DNA from: Rhodococcus sp. SMB37
GTDB lineage: Bacteria > Actinomycetota > Actinomycetes > Mycobacteriales > Mycobacteriaceae
Direction of reading: 5' to 3'
DNA: 64,000 bases
NCBI RefSeq assembly: GCF_004345605.1
Contig: NZ_SLVY01000001.1
Coordinates: 186,001-250,000 of the forward strand
Shown: piece after piece, positions 29,116 through 37,456 of the stretch
Numbering within the stretch: position 1 is the first letter of the stretch
Layout: every line of letters starts with the position of its first letter
The notes under the pieces: model-generated
The model's database searches: none
The model's input: only the letters and a program-made list of their open reading frames with translations
Told to the model about the DNA's origin: nothing
Translations under genes and position numbers: made by a program

Positions 29116-30239
29116 GACCGCACCTCCCGTACCGGCCCCGCGCCGACAGTGACCGTCTCGTACACCCGCAGGATCTGGTCGGCCACCACGGGCCAGTCGT
29201 AGGTCTCCACGACCTCGGATCCGGCCTCGACCAACGCGGCACGGCGGTCGTCGTCATCGAGGACCTCCAGGATGCCGTCGGCGAGCGCCTTCGAGTCACC
29301 GATAGGGACGAGCACCCCTGCTCGGCCGTCGCGCAGCACCCGCCTGAACGCATCGAGTTCGGAGGCGACGACGGCGGTGCCGGCCGCCATTGCCTCGACG
29401 AGCACGATTCCGAAGCTTTCTCCGCCGAGGTTCGGTGCGCAGTACACGTCGGCGCCACGCATCGCGGAGGCCTTCTCGTCGTCGTCCACCTGTCCGAGGA
29501 ACCGGAGGTGACCTGCGTGGGGTCCGGCATCCTTGCGGAGTCCGTCCTCGTCGCCGCGACCCACGACCAGGATCTCGATGTCCGGGTATCGCGCCACCAG
29601 TGCGGGCAGCGCCCCGACGAGCACGTCCATGCCCTTGCGGGATTCGTCGAATCGGCCGAGAAAGAGCACAGTCCGGCCCGCTCGCGGATAACCGGGGAGG
29701 GGCGGAGAGTGTCGGAAGAACGGAACGTCGACCCCGTTCGGGACTTCCACGGCGTCGGCTCCGAGGGAGGTGACCTGCCAGCGGCGGGCCAGCTCGGAGA
29801 CTGCAATGCGACCGCTGATCTTCTCGAGAAACGGCTGCAGAACCCCTTGGAAGGTGCTCAGTACCAACGACTTCGTCGTCGACGTGTGGAACGTCGCGAC
29901 GATCGGCCCCTCGGCGATCTTCAATGCGAGCATCGACAAGCTCGGTGCGTTCGGTTCGTGGATGTGGAGGACGTCGAAGTTGTTGTCGTTGATCCAGCGG
30001 CGCACCCGCGCGTAGGAGACCGGCCCGAAGCTCAGCCGGGCCACCGATCCGTTGTACGGGATCGCGACTGCTCTACCTGCAGAGACGACGAAGTCGGGCA
30101 GCGTAGTGGTCTCGGAGGCGGGCGCAAGCACGCTCACCTCGTGACCGCGGGCGATGAGAACCTCGGCGAGGTCCACGACGTGGGCCTGGACACCACCCGG
30201 TACATCGAACGAGTACGGGCACACCATTCCGATCCTCAC
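29112..30239 (-). CDS. pimA: phosphatidyl-myo-inositol mannosyltransferase PimA
   Basis: 375 residues; GT4-type GT-B enzyme transferring mannose from GDP-mannose to phosphatidylinositol on the inner face of the membrane, the first PIM step. It begins MRIGMVCPYSFDVPGGVQAH, with HIHEPNAPSLSMLALK, RIAVSELARRW and the nucleotide-sugar motif NLGGESFGIVLVEAMAAGTA (E-x7-E). The GTG start directly abuts the patA stop (TGAGTG). Order pgsA-patA-pimA-Nudix is the conserved PIM operon. Confidence 0.96.
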   Translation of the reverse strand: MRIGMVCPYSFDVPGGVQAHVVDLAEVLIARGHEVSVLAPASETTTLPDFVVSAGRAVAIPYNGSVARLSFGPVSYARVRRWINDNNFDVLHIHEPNAPSLSMLALKIAEGPIVATFHTSTTKSLVLSTFQGVLQPFLEKISGRIAVSELARRWQVTSLGADAVEVPNGVDVPFFRHSPPLPGYPRAGRTVLFLGRFDESRKGMDVLVGALPALVARYPDIEILVVGRGDEDGLRKDAGPHAGHLRFLGQVDDDEKASAMRGADVYCAPNLGGESFGIVLVEAMAAGTAVVASELDAFRRVLRDGRAGVLVPIGDSKALADGILEVLDDDDRRAALVEAGSEVVETYDWPVVADQILRVYETVTVGAGPVREVRS

Positions 30240-31142
30240 TCACTCCTCCATTCGGGCGCGTCGTGAGTCGGACAGATCGTCCATCCACAGTGGTTGCAAC
30301 ATGTGCCAGTCTGCAGGGTGTGCCGCTATATCGGCGGCGAATCGGTCGGCCAGTTGCTGCGTGGCGCTGCCGATACCGCCGCTGACATCGACCTCCGGGT
30401 GGACCTGGAATCCCCACCCGTCGTCGGTGAACCAGCAATGCACGGGAAGTAGCGCCGCGCCGGTGTCGATCGCCAGTTTCGCGGGTCCGGCAGGCATCCG
30501 CGTGGGTTCTCCCATGAACGTCACTGGCACGCCCTTGCGCGCGAGATCGCGCTCCCCAAGCAGGCAGACGACCTTGTTGTCGCGCAGACGTGCCGACAGC
30601 TCGACGAACGGGGGACTCTCGCCACCCGAGAGCGGGAACACCTCGAATCCGAGGCCTTCCCGGTACTCGACGAAACGGCGGAACAACGACTCGGGGCGCA
30701 GACGCTCGGCCACCGTGGACAACCCGCCGTATGTGCGGACGCACCACACTCCGGCCATGTCCCAGTTGCCGCTGTGCGGCAGAGCCAGAACCGCGCCACG
30801 TCCGGCAGTCAACGCTGCCTCGATGTGTTCGCGACCCTCGACCGCAGAATCGATCGCCGCCGCGGTGGCGTCGAGATCCATCGACGGAAGACGGAAGGAT
30901 TCGCGCCAATAACGCGCATACGACCGGACCGAAGCCCTGATCAGATCATCGGGTACCTGTTCTGGAGAAACCTCGAGAACGCGGGCGAGATTGCGGCGCA
31001 GTTGATTCGGTCCGCCGTCCCGGCGAGCAGCGAAGTCGGCGCCCGCATCGAACAGCCGTGTCGCTACACGTTCCGGCAACAGTCGCACCAGCCGCCATCC
31101 CGCTGCGTACCCGAGGTCCGAGAGCCGCTCGGCCGTATTCAT
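30240..31142 (-). CDS. patA: phosphatidylinositol mannoside acyltransferase (PatA)
   Basis: 300 residues; lipid A acyltransferase-like (HtrB/LpxL fold) membrane-associated enzyme that acylates the PimA-derived mannose. The HX4D motif is ALPHSGNWDMAGVW (H123, D128), and FMGEPTRMPAGPAKLAIDTG follows. ATG at 31142 has GCGAGGG upstream; the open frame to 31232 overlaps pgsA and is rejected. It is 16 bp from pgsA and abuts pimA. Equivalent to Rv2611c by sequence features and order. Confidence 0.93.
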   Translation of the reverse strand: MNTAERLSDLGYAAGWRLVRLLPERVATRLFDAGADFAARRDGGPNQLRRNLARVLEVSPEQVPDDLIRASVRSYARYWRESFRLPSMDLDATAAAIDSAVEGREHIEAALTAGRGAVLALPHSGNWDMAGVWCVRTYGGLSTVAERLRPESLFRRFVEYREGLGFEVFPLSGGESPPFVELSARLRDNKVVCLLGERDLARKGVPVTFMGEPTRMPAGPAKLAIDTGAALLPVHCWFTDDGWGFQVHPEVDVSGGIGSATQQLADRFAADIAAHPADWHMLQPLWMDDLSDSRRARMEE

Positions 31143-31158
31143 GCCCGACCCTCGCCGT

Positions 31159-31833
31159 TCACGACCGCTCCCCGTTGTCGGTGTCCGTCTCGGGCGTCGG
31201 GGCCGATGTCGGCGCGATCGGCAGCAGTTCACGTGCTCCCGGCGAGTTCCGCACCGCGAGTACCCGCTGGATCACTGTGATGACCGATCCCACAGCGAGC
31301 GACCACATCGCGATGTGAATGGCCCAGTCGAGACCGAGGCCGGTCAGGCCGGAGCCGACGAGCACGATCACGAGGCGATCCGGACGCTCGATGAGACCGC
31401 CGTCGGCCGACAGGCCGCTCGCCTCGGCACGCGCCTTGGCGTACGAGATCACCTGCGAGGACACGAGGCAGATCAGCGTCGCGACCACCAACGGCCTGCT
31501 CTGCTCGTGATAGATCGCCCACCACGCGAGACCTGCGAAGATCGCTCCGTCTGCAACTCGATCGCACGTGGCGTCCAGGACCGCACCGAAACGTGTTCCG
31601 CCGCCGCGGGCACGTGCCATTGCACCGTCGAGCATGTCGAACATCACGAACAGCCAGATGACGAGTGTGCCGACGAACAGGTGGCCGGCCGGGAACAGTG
31701 TGAGGGCAGCTGCGATCGTGGCAACAGTGCCGATGATGGTTACCGCGTCCGGGGTCAGCCCCGTGCGGTTCAGGGCATGACCGAGCGGTGCGGTCACCTT
31801 CGATACCGATGCGCGACCGAAGAAGCTCAGCAT
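31159..31833 (-). CDS. pgsA: phosphatidylinositol (phosphate) synthase PgsA
   Basis: 224 residues. The CDP-alcohol phosphotransferase motif is complete: D66-x2-D69-G-x2-A-R-x8-G-x3-D87-x3-D91 in DMLDGAMARARGGGTRFGAV followed by LDATCDR. Around six membrane helices. In mycobacteria the orthologue condenses CDP-diacylglycerol with inositol phosphate, providing PI for PIM, LM and LAM. The C-terminus is hydrophilic and Thr/Pro-rich. ATG at 31833, 109 bp after the HIT gene. Confidence 0.94.
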   Translation of the reverse strand: MLSFFGRASVSKVTAPLGHALNRTGLTPDAVTIIGTVATIAAALTLFPAGHLFVGTLVIWLFVMFDMLDGAMARARGGGTRFGAVLDATCDRVADGAIFAGLAWWAIYHEQSRPLVVATLICLVSSQVISYAKARAEASGLSADGGLIERPDRLVIVLVGSGLTGLGLDWAIHIAMWSLAVGSVITVIQRVLAVRNSPGARELLPIAPTSAPTPETDTDNGERS

Positions 31834-31942
31834 TCCGAGACCCCCGAATTTCCCATCGACCGACGTATCCGGAATCCGATCCTGCCATGATGCACCGTGA
31901 GACCGCGGATGCGGTCGGGAGCGTGCCCGTCTCCGGCCGGCG

Positions 31943-32509
31943 TCACTCGTCCCATGCCGAGGCCAGCAATGCGCGGGTGTCGCGCAGCAGCTGCACCATC
32001 ACCTTGGATCCACCGAGGACGGTGATGAAGTTCGCGTCGCCACCCCACCGCGGCACCACATGCAGGTGCAGATGTTCGGACAGCGAACCTCCCGCGGCGG
32101 CGCCCAGATTGAGTCCGACGTTGAACCCGTGGGGACGCGACACCTTCTTGATCACCCGAAGCGCCCGCTGAGCGAACGCCATGAGCTCGGTGCTCTCGTC
32201 CACCGTGAGATCTTCGAGATTCGCCACCCGCCGGTAAGGCACCACCATGAGGTGGCCCGGGTTGTACGGGTAGAGGTTGAGCACCGCGTAGACGGTTTCG
32301 CCGCGGGCGACGACCAGGCCCTCTTCGTCGGCCATCTTCGGGATCTCGGTGAACGGCTCGTACGGCTCGCTCCGCAGTCCCGGGGATTCGGTGATGTACG
32401 ACATGCGGTGCGGGGACCACAGCCGCTGCAGGTCGTCGGATTCACCGACACCGCGGTCGATCATCGAATCGGCGGTGTCGGCGGGCCCGGGAGTTCCCTC
32501 GCCTGTCAA
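31943..32509 (-). CDS. HIT-family nucleotide phosphorylase/hydrolase (Rv2613c-like, Ap4A-type)
   Basis: 188 residues. Histidine-triad motif [15 protein letters not shown] and upstream [17 protein letters not shown]. The M. tuberculosis counterpart Rv2613c has been reported as an Ap4A phosphorylase, so a similar role is inferred. The start is uncertain: TTG at 32509 overlaps the thrS stop (TTGA), matches the family N-terminal length and is preferred over the ATG at 32464. The frame running to 32581 lies inside thrS. Between thrS and pgsA as in mycobacteria. Confidence 0.88.
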   Translation of the reverse strand: MTGEGTPGPADTADSMIDRGVGESDDLQRLWSPHRMSYITESPGLRSEPYEPFTEIPKMADEEGLVVARGETVYAVLNLYPYNPGHLMVVPYRRVANLEDLTVDESTELMAFAQRALRVIKKVSRPHGFNVGLNLGAAAGGSLSEHLHLHVVPRWGGDANFITVLGGSKVMVQLLRDTRALLASAWDE

Positions 32510-34584
32510 GAGCTCGCTCCCTGCTCTGCCGGACGTACCAGCTCCGCGGTGGGAGAGGCGTTCTCGCGTCGGCGAACCCACTCGGACACCATGCTCACGG
32601 CCTCGCCGACGGGCACACCGTTGACCTGGGTGCCGTCACGGAACCGGAAGCTCACCGCACCGGAAGCCACGTCGCGTTCGCCGGCGAGCAGCATGAAGGG
32701 AACCTTCTGCTTGGTGTGGGTTCGGATCTTCTTCTGCATGCGATCGTCGGACACATCCACCTCGGCGCGGATCCCGGCCGACTTCAGTTCGGCGACGACG
32801 TCGAAGAGGTGATCCTCGAACTCGGCGGCGACAGGGATACCGACCACCTGGACCGGCGAGAGCCAGGCGGGGAATGCGCCGGCGTAGTGCTCGGTGAGTA
32901 CACCGAAGAATCGCTCGATCGAGCCGAACAACGCACGGTGAATCATTACCGGACGGTGCTTGATGCCGTCGGATCCGGTGTACTCGAGTTCGAAGAGCTC
33001 GGGCAGATTGAAGTCGAGCTGAATGGTCGACATCTGCCAGTTACGACCGAGCGCGTCGTTGACCTGGACGGAGATCTTCGGCCCGTAGAACGCGGCGCCG
33101 CCCGGATCCGGCACCAACGTCAGGCCCGAGGACTCCGCGACCTCACGCAACGTCTCGGTGGCCGTCTCCCACAATTCGTCGCTCCCGACGAACTTCTTCG
33201 GGTTCTTCGTCGACAACTCGAGGTAGTAGTCGTCGAGGCCGTAATCCTTGAGCACGTCGAGGATGAAATTCAAGATCGTGGTGAGCTCGTCGCGCATCTG
33301 CTCCGGCGTACAGAAGATATGCGCGTCGTCCTGCGTCATGCCGCGCACACGGGTGAGCCCGTGCACGACACCCGATTTCTCGTAGCGGTAGACCGAGCCG
33401 AACTCGAACATCCGCAGTGGCAACTCTCGGTACGAACGCCCCCTCGACCGGAAGATCAGATCGTGCATCGGGCAGTTCATCGGCTTGAGGTAGTAGTCCT
33501 GGCCGGGCTTGCGGATCGTGCCGTCGTCGTTCAGTTCCTCGTCGATATGCATCGCGGGGAACATGCCGTCCTTGTACCAATCGAGGTGGCCCGAGACTTC
33601 GTAGAGGTGCCCCTTCGTGATGTGCGGGGTGTTGACGAAGTCGTATCCTGCGTCGACGTGGCGCTGGCGCGAGTAGTTCTCCATCTCCTGACGGATGATG
33701 CCGCCCTTGGGATGGAACACCGGCAGACCCGAACCGAGCTCATCGGGGAACGAGAACAGGTCGAGTTCAGCACCGAGCTTGCGATGATCGCGGCGCTCCG
33801 CCTCGGCGAGCAGCTCCAGGTGGCGGTCGAGTGCCTCGGAGGATTCCCACGCAGTACCGTAGATCCGCTGGAGGTCGGCATTGTCCTGGTCGCCGCGCCA
33901 GTACGCGGCGGAGCTACGGGTGAGCTTGAACGCGGGGATGAACTTGGTGGTAGGCAGGTGCGGGCCGCGGCACAGGTCCTTCCACACCAGCTCGCCCGTG
34001 CGGGGATTGAGGTTGTCGTAGATGGTCAGCTCTTTGCCGCCGACCTCCATGATCTCGGGGTCCGGCTCGAAATCGCTGCTACCCGACTTGTCGTCGATGA
34101 GCTCGAGCTTGAACGGCTCGTTCTTCAGTTCTTCGCGGGCGTCGTCGATGTTCTCGACGACGCGGCGGGAGAAGCGCTGCGCATCCTTGACGATCTTCTT
34201 CATTCGCTTCTCGAGCTTCGCGAGATCCTCCGGGGTGAAGGGCCGCTCGACCTGGAAGTCGTAGTAGAAGCCGTCCTTGATGGGCGGGCCGATGCCGAGC
34301 TTCGCTTCGGGGAATTCCTGCTGGACGGCCTGGGCAAGAACATGCGCGGCCGAGTGCCGGATCACGCTGCGGCCGTCCTCGGTGTCGGCACGGACTGCCT
34401 CGACCTCGACGTCCGCGTCGGGAATCCAGGCGAGGTCGCGCAGCGCACCTTCGTCGTCCCGGACGACCACGATGGCGTCGGGACCCTTGGCGGGGAGTCC
34501 TGCGTCACGCACCGCGGAAGCGGCAGTGGTCCCCGCAGGCACCCGGACGAGCGTGGCTGGATTCGCGGATGCGGGCGTGGTCAC
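32506..34584 (-). CDS. thrS: threonyl-tRNA synthetase
   Basis: 692 residues. N-terminal TGS-like domain (about 1-70), editing domain with [20 protein letters not shown], catalytic class II core with [20 protein letters not shown] (motif 2 area) and [13 protein letters not shown], then [20 protein letters not shown] (motif 3), and a C-terminal anticodon domain. The GTG at 34584 has GAGGAG 9 nt upstream; the frame to 34665 lacks support. First gene of the thrS-HIT-pgsA-patA-pimA-Nudix run. The 154-bp upstream gap shows no T-box I can recognise. Confidence 0.96.
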   Translation of the reverse strand: MTTPASANPATLVRVPAGTTAASAVRDAGLPAKGPDAIVVVRDDEGALRDLAWIPDADVEVEAVRADTEDGRSVIRHSAAHVLAQAVQQEFPEAKLGIGPPIKDGFYYDFQVERPFTPEDLAKLEKRMKKIVKDAQRFSRRVVENIDDAREELKNEPFKLELIDDKSGSSDFEPDPEIMEVGGKELTIYDNLNPRTGELVWKDLCRGPHLPTTKFIPAFKLTRSSAAYWRGDQDNADLQRIYGTAWESSEALDRHLELLAEAERRDHRKLGAELDLFSFPDELGSGLPVFHPKGGIIRQEMENYSRQRHVDAGYDFVNTPHITKGHLYEVSGHLDWYKDGMFPAMHIDEELNDDGTIRKPGQDYYLKPMNCPMHDLIFRSRGRSYRELPLRMFEFGSVYRYEKSGVVHGLTRVRGMTQDDAHIFCTPEQMRDELTTILNFILDVLKDYGLDDYYLELSTKNPKKFVGSDELWETATETLREVAESSGLTLVPDPGGAAFYGPKISVQVNDALGRNWQMSTIQLDFNLPELFELEYTGSDGIKHRPVMIHRALFGSIERFFGVLTEHYAGAFPAWLSPVQVVGIPVAAEFEDHLFDVVAELKSAGIRAEVDVSDDRMQKKIRTHTKQKVPFMLLAGERDVASGAVSFRFRDGTQVNGVPVGEAVSMVSEWVRRRENASPTAELVRPAEQGASS

Positions 34585-34738
34585 TGTGCTGGACTCCTCG
34601 GCTGGATGCCTGTTCTGGGGGCTGCTACCGGGCGCGTCGGCGATGCGCGACGGCAACCTCCCCATGCTATCGATATGCGCTCACGCCGCCGAACACAGGG
34701 CATGCCGAGCGAAACACGGCAACGACGCACCCGAACCG

Positions 34739-35374
34739 TCAGAGCGAGTGCAGCCCCGTGAGGACCCGTTCGAGAAGCTCACTGCCCGGCCCGACCCGGT
34801 CCACCGTGCTGTGCACGGTCAGGATGCCCGCGCCTGCGAGGTCGCCGATCAGCACACGGGCCACTCCGAGGGGAATTCCCGCCAGAGCGGCCACCTCCAT
34901 GGTCGAGCGCGGTTGTCCACACAGGCCGACGACCACACGGTGCTCCTCCGCGAACTTGCCGGCCATCATGCTCGTCGACGACGGGACCGTGGACACCAGC
35001 GCCTCGAGCGGCAGGTCCACTTCGGCCCGGGTACGGCCACCGATACGGACGAACGGCCTCACGAACGATGATGTGTGATCTTCCAATTTCCCGACTCCCC
35101 CAGTGCTTTCGTACACAGTGCCGTCGAACGTCCGATCCATCGTGCGCGAGTCCCGGCGCACCACCTCACCGGCAGCCACCTGACCTCCGGTAGTCGGCTC
35201 CGCCCCCTCGGCCGACGCCGGTGTCACAGCAGCGTCCCACTCCGACGACCGCTCCCCCTCTTCAGAGGGCGAATATACAAGATCGTCCCGCTTCGTGCGG
35301 TGGCGTGGACGCCTGGACCCGAAGCGGGCACCTGTCGTCCCCACTGCGGGCCATGCACCGTCTGCGACACTCAT
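34739..35374 (-). CDS. DUF742 family protein, orphan
   Basis: 211 residues. The C-terminal 110 residues are the DUF742 domain: SFVRPFVRIGGRTR, LPLEALVSTV, EEHRVVVGLCGQPRSTMEVA, GIPLGVARVLIGDLAGAGIL, with a winged-helix-like pattern. The first 100 residues are Arg/Ser/Glu-rich and probably disordered. The ATG at 35374 follows GAGGAGG; the frame to 35965 crosses a tRNA gene and is false. DUF742 genes usually sit in conservons with a sensor kinase, roadblock/LC7 protein and small GTPase. None of these is here. Confidence 0.85.
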   Translation of the reverse strand: MSVADGAWPAVGTTGARFGSRRPRHRTKRDDLVYSPSEEGERSSEWDAAVTPASAEGAEPTTGGQVAAGEVVRRDSRTMDRTFDGTVYESTGGVGKLEDHTSSFVRPFVRIGGRTRAEVDLPLEALVSTVPSSTSMMAGKFAEEHRVVVGLCGQPRSTMEVAALAGIPLGVARVLIGDLAGAGILTVHSTVDRVGPGSELLERVLTGLHSL

Positions 35375-35535
35375 CTGACGAATCCTCCTCGAACCACCGC
35401 GGTCTGCACCTGCATCGCCCATACGGACTTCGATGGCCGCAGACGTGCACATTGTCGTCGAGCCGGCAACGAGCCACTCGTCCCATCGGATCACACAGCC
35501 ACGGCTGCGCTCGACAGTTGCATGCCAAGATACGC

Positions 35536-35562
35536 AAAAAGGGCACCCTGTGCAGGGTGCCC
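35536..35562 (-). terminator. intrinsic terminator of tRNA-Val(CAC)
   Basis: GGGCACCCTG and its complement CAGGGTGCCC form a 22-nt palindromic hairpin (35541-35562). On the minus strand it is followed by TTTTT (35536-35540), a textbook terminator 13 bp past the tRNA 3' end. Confidence 0.88.
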
Positions 35563-35575
35563 TTGTGCGAACCTG

Positions 35576-35647
35576 TGGTCCCGGCTGGGATCGAACCAGC
35601 GACCTTCCCGGTGTGAACGGGACGCTCTTCCACTGAGCCACGGGACC
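35576..35647 (-). tRNA. tRNA-Val(CAC)
   Basis: 72 nt. Acceptor GGTCCCG pairs with CGGGACC; anticodon stem TCCCG/CGGGA encloses loop TTCACAC with anticodon CAC; the T-arm is CTGGTTCGATCCCAG. No CCA is encoded. It stands alone with its own terminator, opposite in direction to the tRNA cluster to its right. A TTAAAT element near 35687 on the minus strand could be its -10 box. Confidence 0.93.
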
Positions 35648-36074
35648 GTTCCGCTTTGCAGCGGCTCGAACGCAAAGAAATTTAACATGCCCTCGCGTGC
35701 GAACACGAATCAGCAGGTCACACCACTTTTCGCGGTATCGCGCCCGAACCGATGGGCTCCTACGTCGGCCTCTCGGGACCTCGCCCCACAAGGGCAGCCC
35801 CCCGAGTAGAGGACCGCCTGACGCAGCGATCCTCCGAACATCGGGGAGCGGCACATCGGATGGCAGCACCTCGGGCGCGCCGTCCTTTCGGTCGTTCACT
35901 CCCACGTTCCGGGCCCACTCGATGCCCCTCAATCCGCCCCAACGACGGCCCCACACCCTTTCCAACGCCGTCCTGGCTGAGTTTTCTTGCGCTGACCTGC
36001 AGATTTGTGTGTTTCCTCGATGGTCGGCTAAGTTTTTAACCGCACCACGGAGAGCACGACGCCACGGTGCAAGT
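35648..36074. other. 427-bp intergenic region between divergent tRNA genes
   Basis: I see no convincing coding region here; the open frames lack ribosome-binding sites and recognisable motifs. Expected content is the two divergent tRNA promoters. On the plus strand TTGTGT (36004-36009) and TAAGTT (36028-36033) could serve the Gly-Cys-Val cluster, and on the minus strand a TTAAAT element lies upstream of tRNA-Val(CAC). Confidence 0.5.
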
Positions 36075-36147
36075 GCGGATGTAGCGCAGCTGGTAGCGCA
36101 TCACCTTGCCAAGGTGAGGGTCGCGGGTTCGAATCCCGTCATCCGCT
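36075..36147 (+). tRNA. tRNA-Gly(GCC), copy 1
   Basis: 73 nt. Acceptor GCGGATG/CATCCGC, anticodon stem TCACC/GGTGA with loop TTGCCAA, anticodon GCC, T-arm CGGGTTCGAATCCCG. No CCA is encoded. Identical over its length to the copy at 36368. Confidence 0.95.
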
Positions 36148-36172
36148 CGAGAGGTTGGACTCGACCTTTTAT

Positions 36173-36243
36173 GGTGGAGTGGCCGAGTGGTGAGGCAACG
36201 GCCTGCAAAGCCGTGCACACGGGTTCGATTCCCGTCTCCACCT
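36173..36243 (+). tRNA. tRNA-Cys(GCA)
   Basis: 71 nt. Acceptor GGTGGAG/CTCCACC, anticodon stem ACGGC/GCCGT with loop CTGCAAA, anticodon GCA, T-arm CGGGTTCGATTCCCG. It is 25 bp after tRNA-Gly and 1 bp before tRNA-Val. It is the only unduplicated member of this cluster. Confidence 0.94.
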
Positions 36244-36244
36244 C

Positions 36245-36316
36245 GCGCGATTAGCTCAGCGGGAGAGCGCTTCCCTGACACGGAAGAGGTCACTGGTTCA
36301 ATCCCAGTATCGCGCA
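36245..36316 (+). tRNA. tRNA-Val(GAC), copy 1
   Basis: 72 nt plus an encoded CCA at 36317-36319. Acceptor GCGCGAT/ATCGCGC, anticodon stem CTTCC/GGAAG with loop CTGACAC, anticodon GAC, T-arm CTGGTTCAATCCCAG. Identical to the copy at 36462. Confidence 0.95.
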
Positions 36317-36367
36317 CCAGGGTCGACCAGCACGTGGGTCGATTCGAGTTTCACCCAACGTGCATAT

Positions 36368-36440
36368 GCGGATGTAGCGCAGCTGGTAGCGCATCACCTT
36401 GCCAAGGTGAGGGTCGCGGGTTCGAATCCCGTCATCCGCT
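36368..36440 (+). tRNA. tRNA-Gly(GCC), copy 2
   Basis: 73 nt, identical to the copy at 36075 through the discriminator base, but here followed by an encoded CCA (36441-36443). Confidence 0.95.
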
Positions 36441-36461
36441 CCACACCGGCGTTCAGTGCCG

Positions 36462-36533
36462 GCGCGATTAGCTCAGCGGGAGAGCGCTTCCCTGACACGG
36501 AAGAGGTCACTGGTTCAATCCCAGTATCGCGCA
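36462..36533 (+). tRNA. tRNA-Val(GAC), copy 2
   Basis: 72 nt, identical to the copy at 36245, with encoded CCA at 36534-36536. Last gene of the cluster; a strong terminator follows at once. Confidence 0.95.
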
Positions 36534-36543
36534 CCAGAAAACA

Positions 36544-36580
36544 GTGAAGTCCCCCTTCGGATTCCGAAGGGGGACTTCAC
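36544..36580. terminator. terminator after the tRNA cluster, probably bidirectional
   Basis: GTGAAGTCCCCCTTCGG (36544-36560) pairs with CCGAAGGGGGACTTCAC (36564-36580) and is followed by TTTCT on the plus strand. It separates the tRNA cluster from the convergent LeuA-domain gene, whose stop is 9 bp away. Confidence 0.88.
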
Positions 36581-36588
36581 TTTCTCGG

Positions 36589-37092
36589 TCAACGCGCGGC
36601 GTCGAGCCGATTCGCTCCGGAAATCATGGCGCGCAGGGTGGATTCGGTCGCAGTCTGCCCCATACCCAAGGCCCACTTCTGCTGTTCCCCCTCGCGACAG
36701 AGGAGGAACGTCGCACGCGTTCCACCGAGTTCGCGCTGATGGAACGAGAGGATCTCGAGATTGATTCCGAGATCGTGGAGCATCGCGGTCATTCCCGCCA
36801 CAGGACCGTTCGCGACAGCCGACGCCGTGTGGATCGATGCATCCACCGCGAATGTCGCCTCGTATTCGCTGCGACCCGCAGCCTGCGCAGTGACGGTCCA
36901 TCCACCGAGCCGCACCGGACCGTTCTGCGGCGCGTGGACGGCAGCGAATCGTTCCCAGGTCAGTCCCGCAGCATCAGCCCGCAACGGCAGGGGCAGACGA
37001 TCCCGCCACGATCGCTCGGAGGTACGGTCACGGGACGAAGCAGACGCGAGGGAAGCGGCCGAATCGAAAGAAGTGGAATCGAAAGCGTTCAT
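36589..37092 (-). CDS. stand-alone LeuA regulatory (LeuA_dimer) domain protein
   Basis: 167 residues. After a Ser-rich, poorly conserved first 30 residues, the rest matches the C-terminal allosteric domain of 2-isopropylmalate synthase: ASAVANGPVAGMTAMLHDLG, INLEILSFHQREL and WALGMGQTATESTLRAMISG, which align by eye with the leucine-binding domain of mycobacterial LeuA. No TIM-barrel catalytic domain is present, so it cannot make isopropylmalate. It may bind leucine or dimerise with full-length LeuA; this is inference. A small Val/Leu-containing ORF and alternative hairpins precede it. Start ATG at 37092; the ribosome-binding site is weak (GGAAG). Confidence 0.8.
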   Translation of the reverse strand: MNAFDSTSFDSAASLASASSRDRTSERSWRDRLPLPLRADAAGLTWERFAAVHAPQNGPVRLGGWTVTAQAAGRSEYEATFAVDASIHTASAVANGPVAGMTAMLHDLGINLEILSFHQRELGGTRATFLLCREGEQQKWALGMGQTATESTLRAMISGANRLDAAR

Positions 37093-37163
37093 CGGGGTGG
37101 TCTTCCACGAGAAGGGAGGACCGACACGTAGCTCAATGACCCGCAGCGAGGGGTCGGTCCGAA
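37093..37163 (-). promoter_or_regulatory. candidate attenuator between the leader ORF and the LeuA-domain gene
   Basis: Minus-strand RNA can fold in mutually exclusive ways. GGACCGAC (37153-37160) pairs perfectly with GTCGGTCC (37118-37125). GACCC (37151-37155) pairs with GGGTC (37138-37142). The same GACCCC..CGCT segment can also pair with AGCGGGGTC inside the last leader codons (37167-37175). No U-tract follows, so translational control or Rho-linked control is as likely as intrinsic termination. Confidence 0.45.
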
Positions 37164-37205
37164 TCAGACCCCGCTACGGCGGTGAACTACGAGTACGCGC
37201 TTCAT
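37164..37205 (-). CDS. candidate 13-residue leader peptide
   Basis: ATG at 37205 with AGGTGGG 6-7 nt upstream encodes MKRVLVVHRRSGV and a TGA at 37164. Four of 13 residues are valine and one is leucine, clustered as VLVV. It ends 71 nt before the LeuA-domain gene, and its 3' codons can pair with the following RNA. Short ORFs occur by chance, but the ribosome-binding site, composition and position all fit a branched-chain amino-acid attenuation leader. Confidence 0.5.
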   Translation of the reverse strand: MKRVLVVHRRSGV

Positions 37206-37353
37206 GACGCCCACCTTAGAACCTCGATGTGACGAGTGCAAACCTCTGACCGGAAATCATGTGACGAAACCGTGACCGCACGAACAGAGCCGCAACTTGG
37301 AAGCTGAGGAATCCCTCATGTATCGTGGGAAGTGCCATCCCCCCCGATGGTAA

Positions 37354-37393
37354 TGAACCCCAGCCATGACCCCCCATCCAAGGCTGGGGTTCA
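37354..37393. repeat. 12-bp perfect inverted repeat upstream of the GNAT gene
   Basis: TGAACCCCAGCC (37354-37365) and GGCTGGGGTTCA (37382-37393) flank a 16-nt loop. It lies 64 bp before the GNAT start, in the divergent region shared with the LeuA-domain leader. It could be an operator or an mRNA structure. Confidence 0.6.
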
Positions 37394-37456
37394 GCCATAT
37401 CCGGGCACTTTCCGGGCCGGCGTACGTCGAGCCTCGTCGGCTGGTTCACTGGAATC

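Noticed and set aside
34585-34738. T-box riboswitch upstream of thrS
   Set aside because: I could not find a T-box core sequence or a specifier/antiterminator pair in the 154-bp gap.
32716-34761. 681-residue open frame on the plus strand opposite thrS
   Set aside because: Antisense shadow of thrS; composition typical of a GC-rich complement.
35375-35965. N-terminal extension of the DUF742 frame up to 35965
   Set aside because: It would read through tRNA-Val(CAC) and its terminator; the ATG at 35374 has a strong ribosome-binding site.
35648-36074. Integration site or mobile element at the tRNA genes
   Set aside because: No integrase, transposase or repeated tRNA 3' fragment flanks the tRNA cluster; the only repeats are complete tRNA genes.
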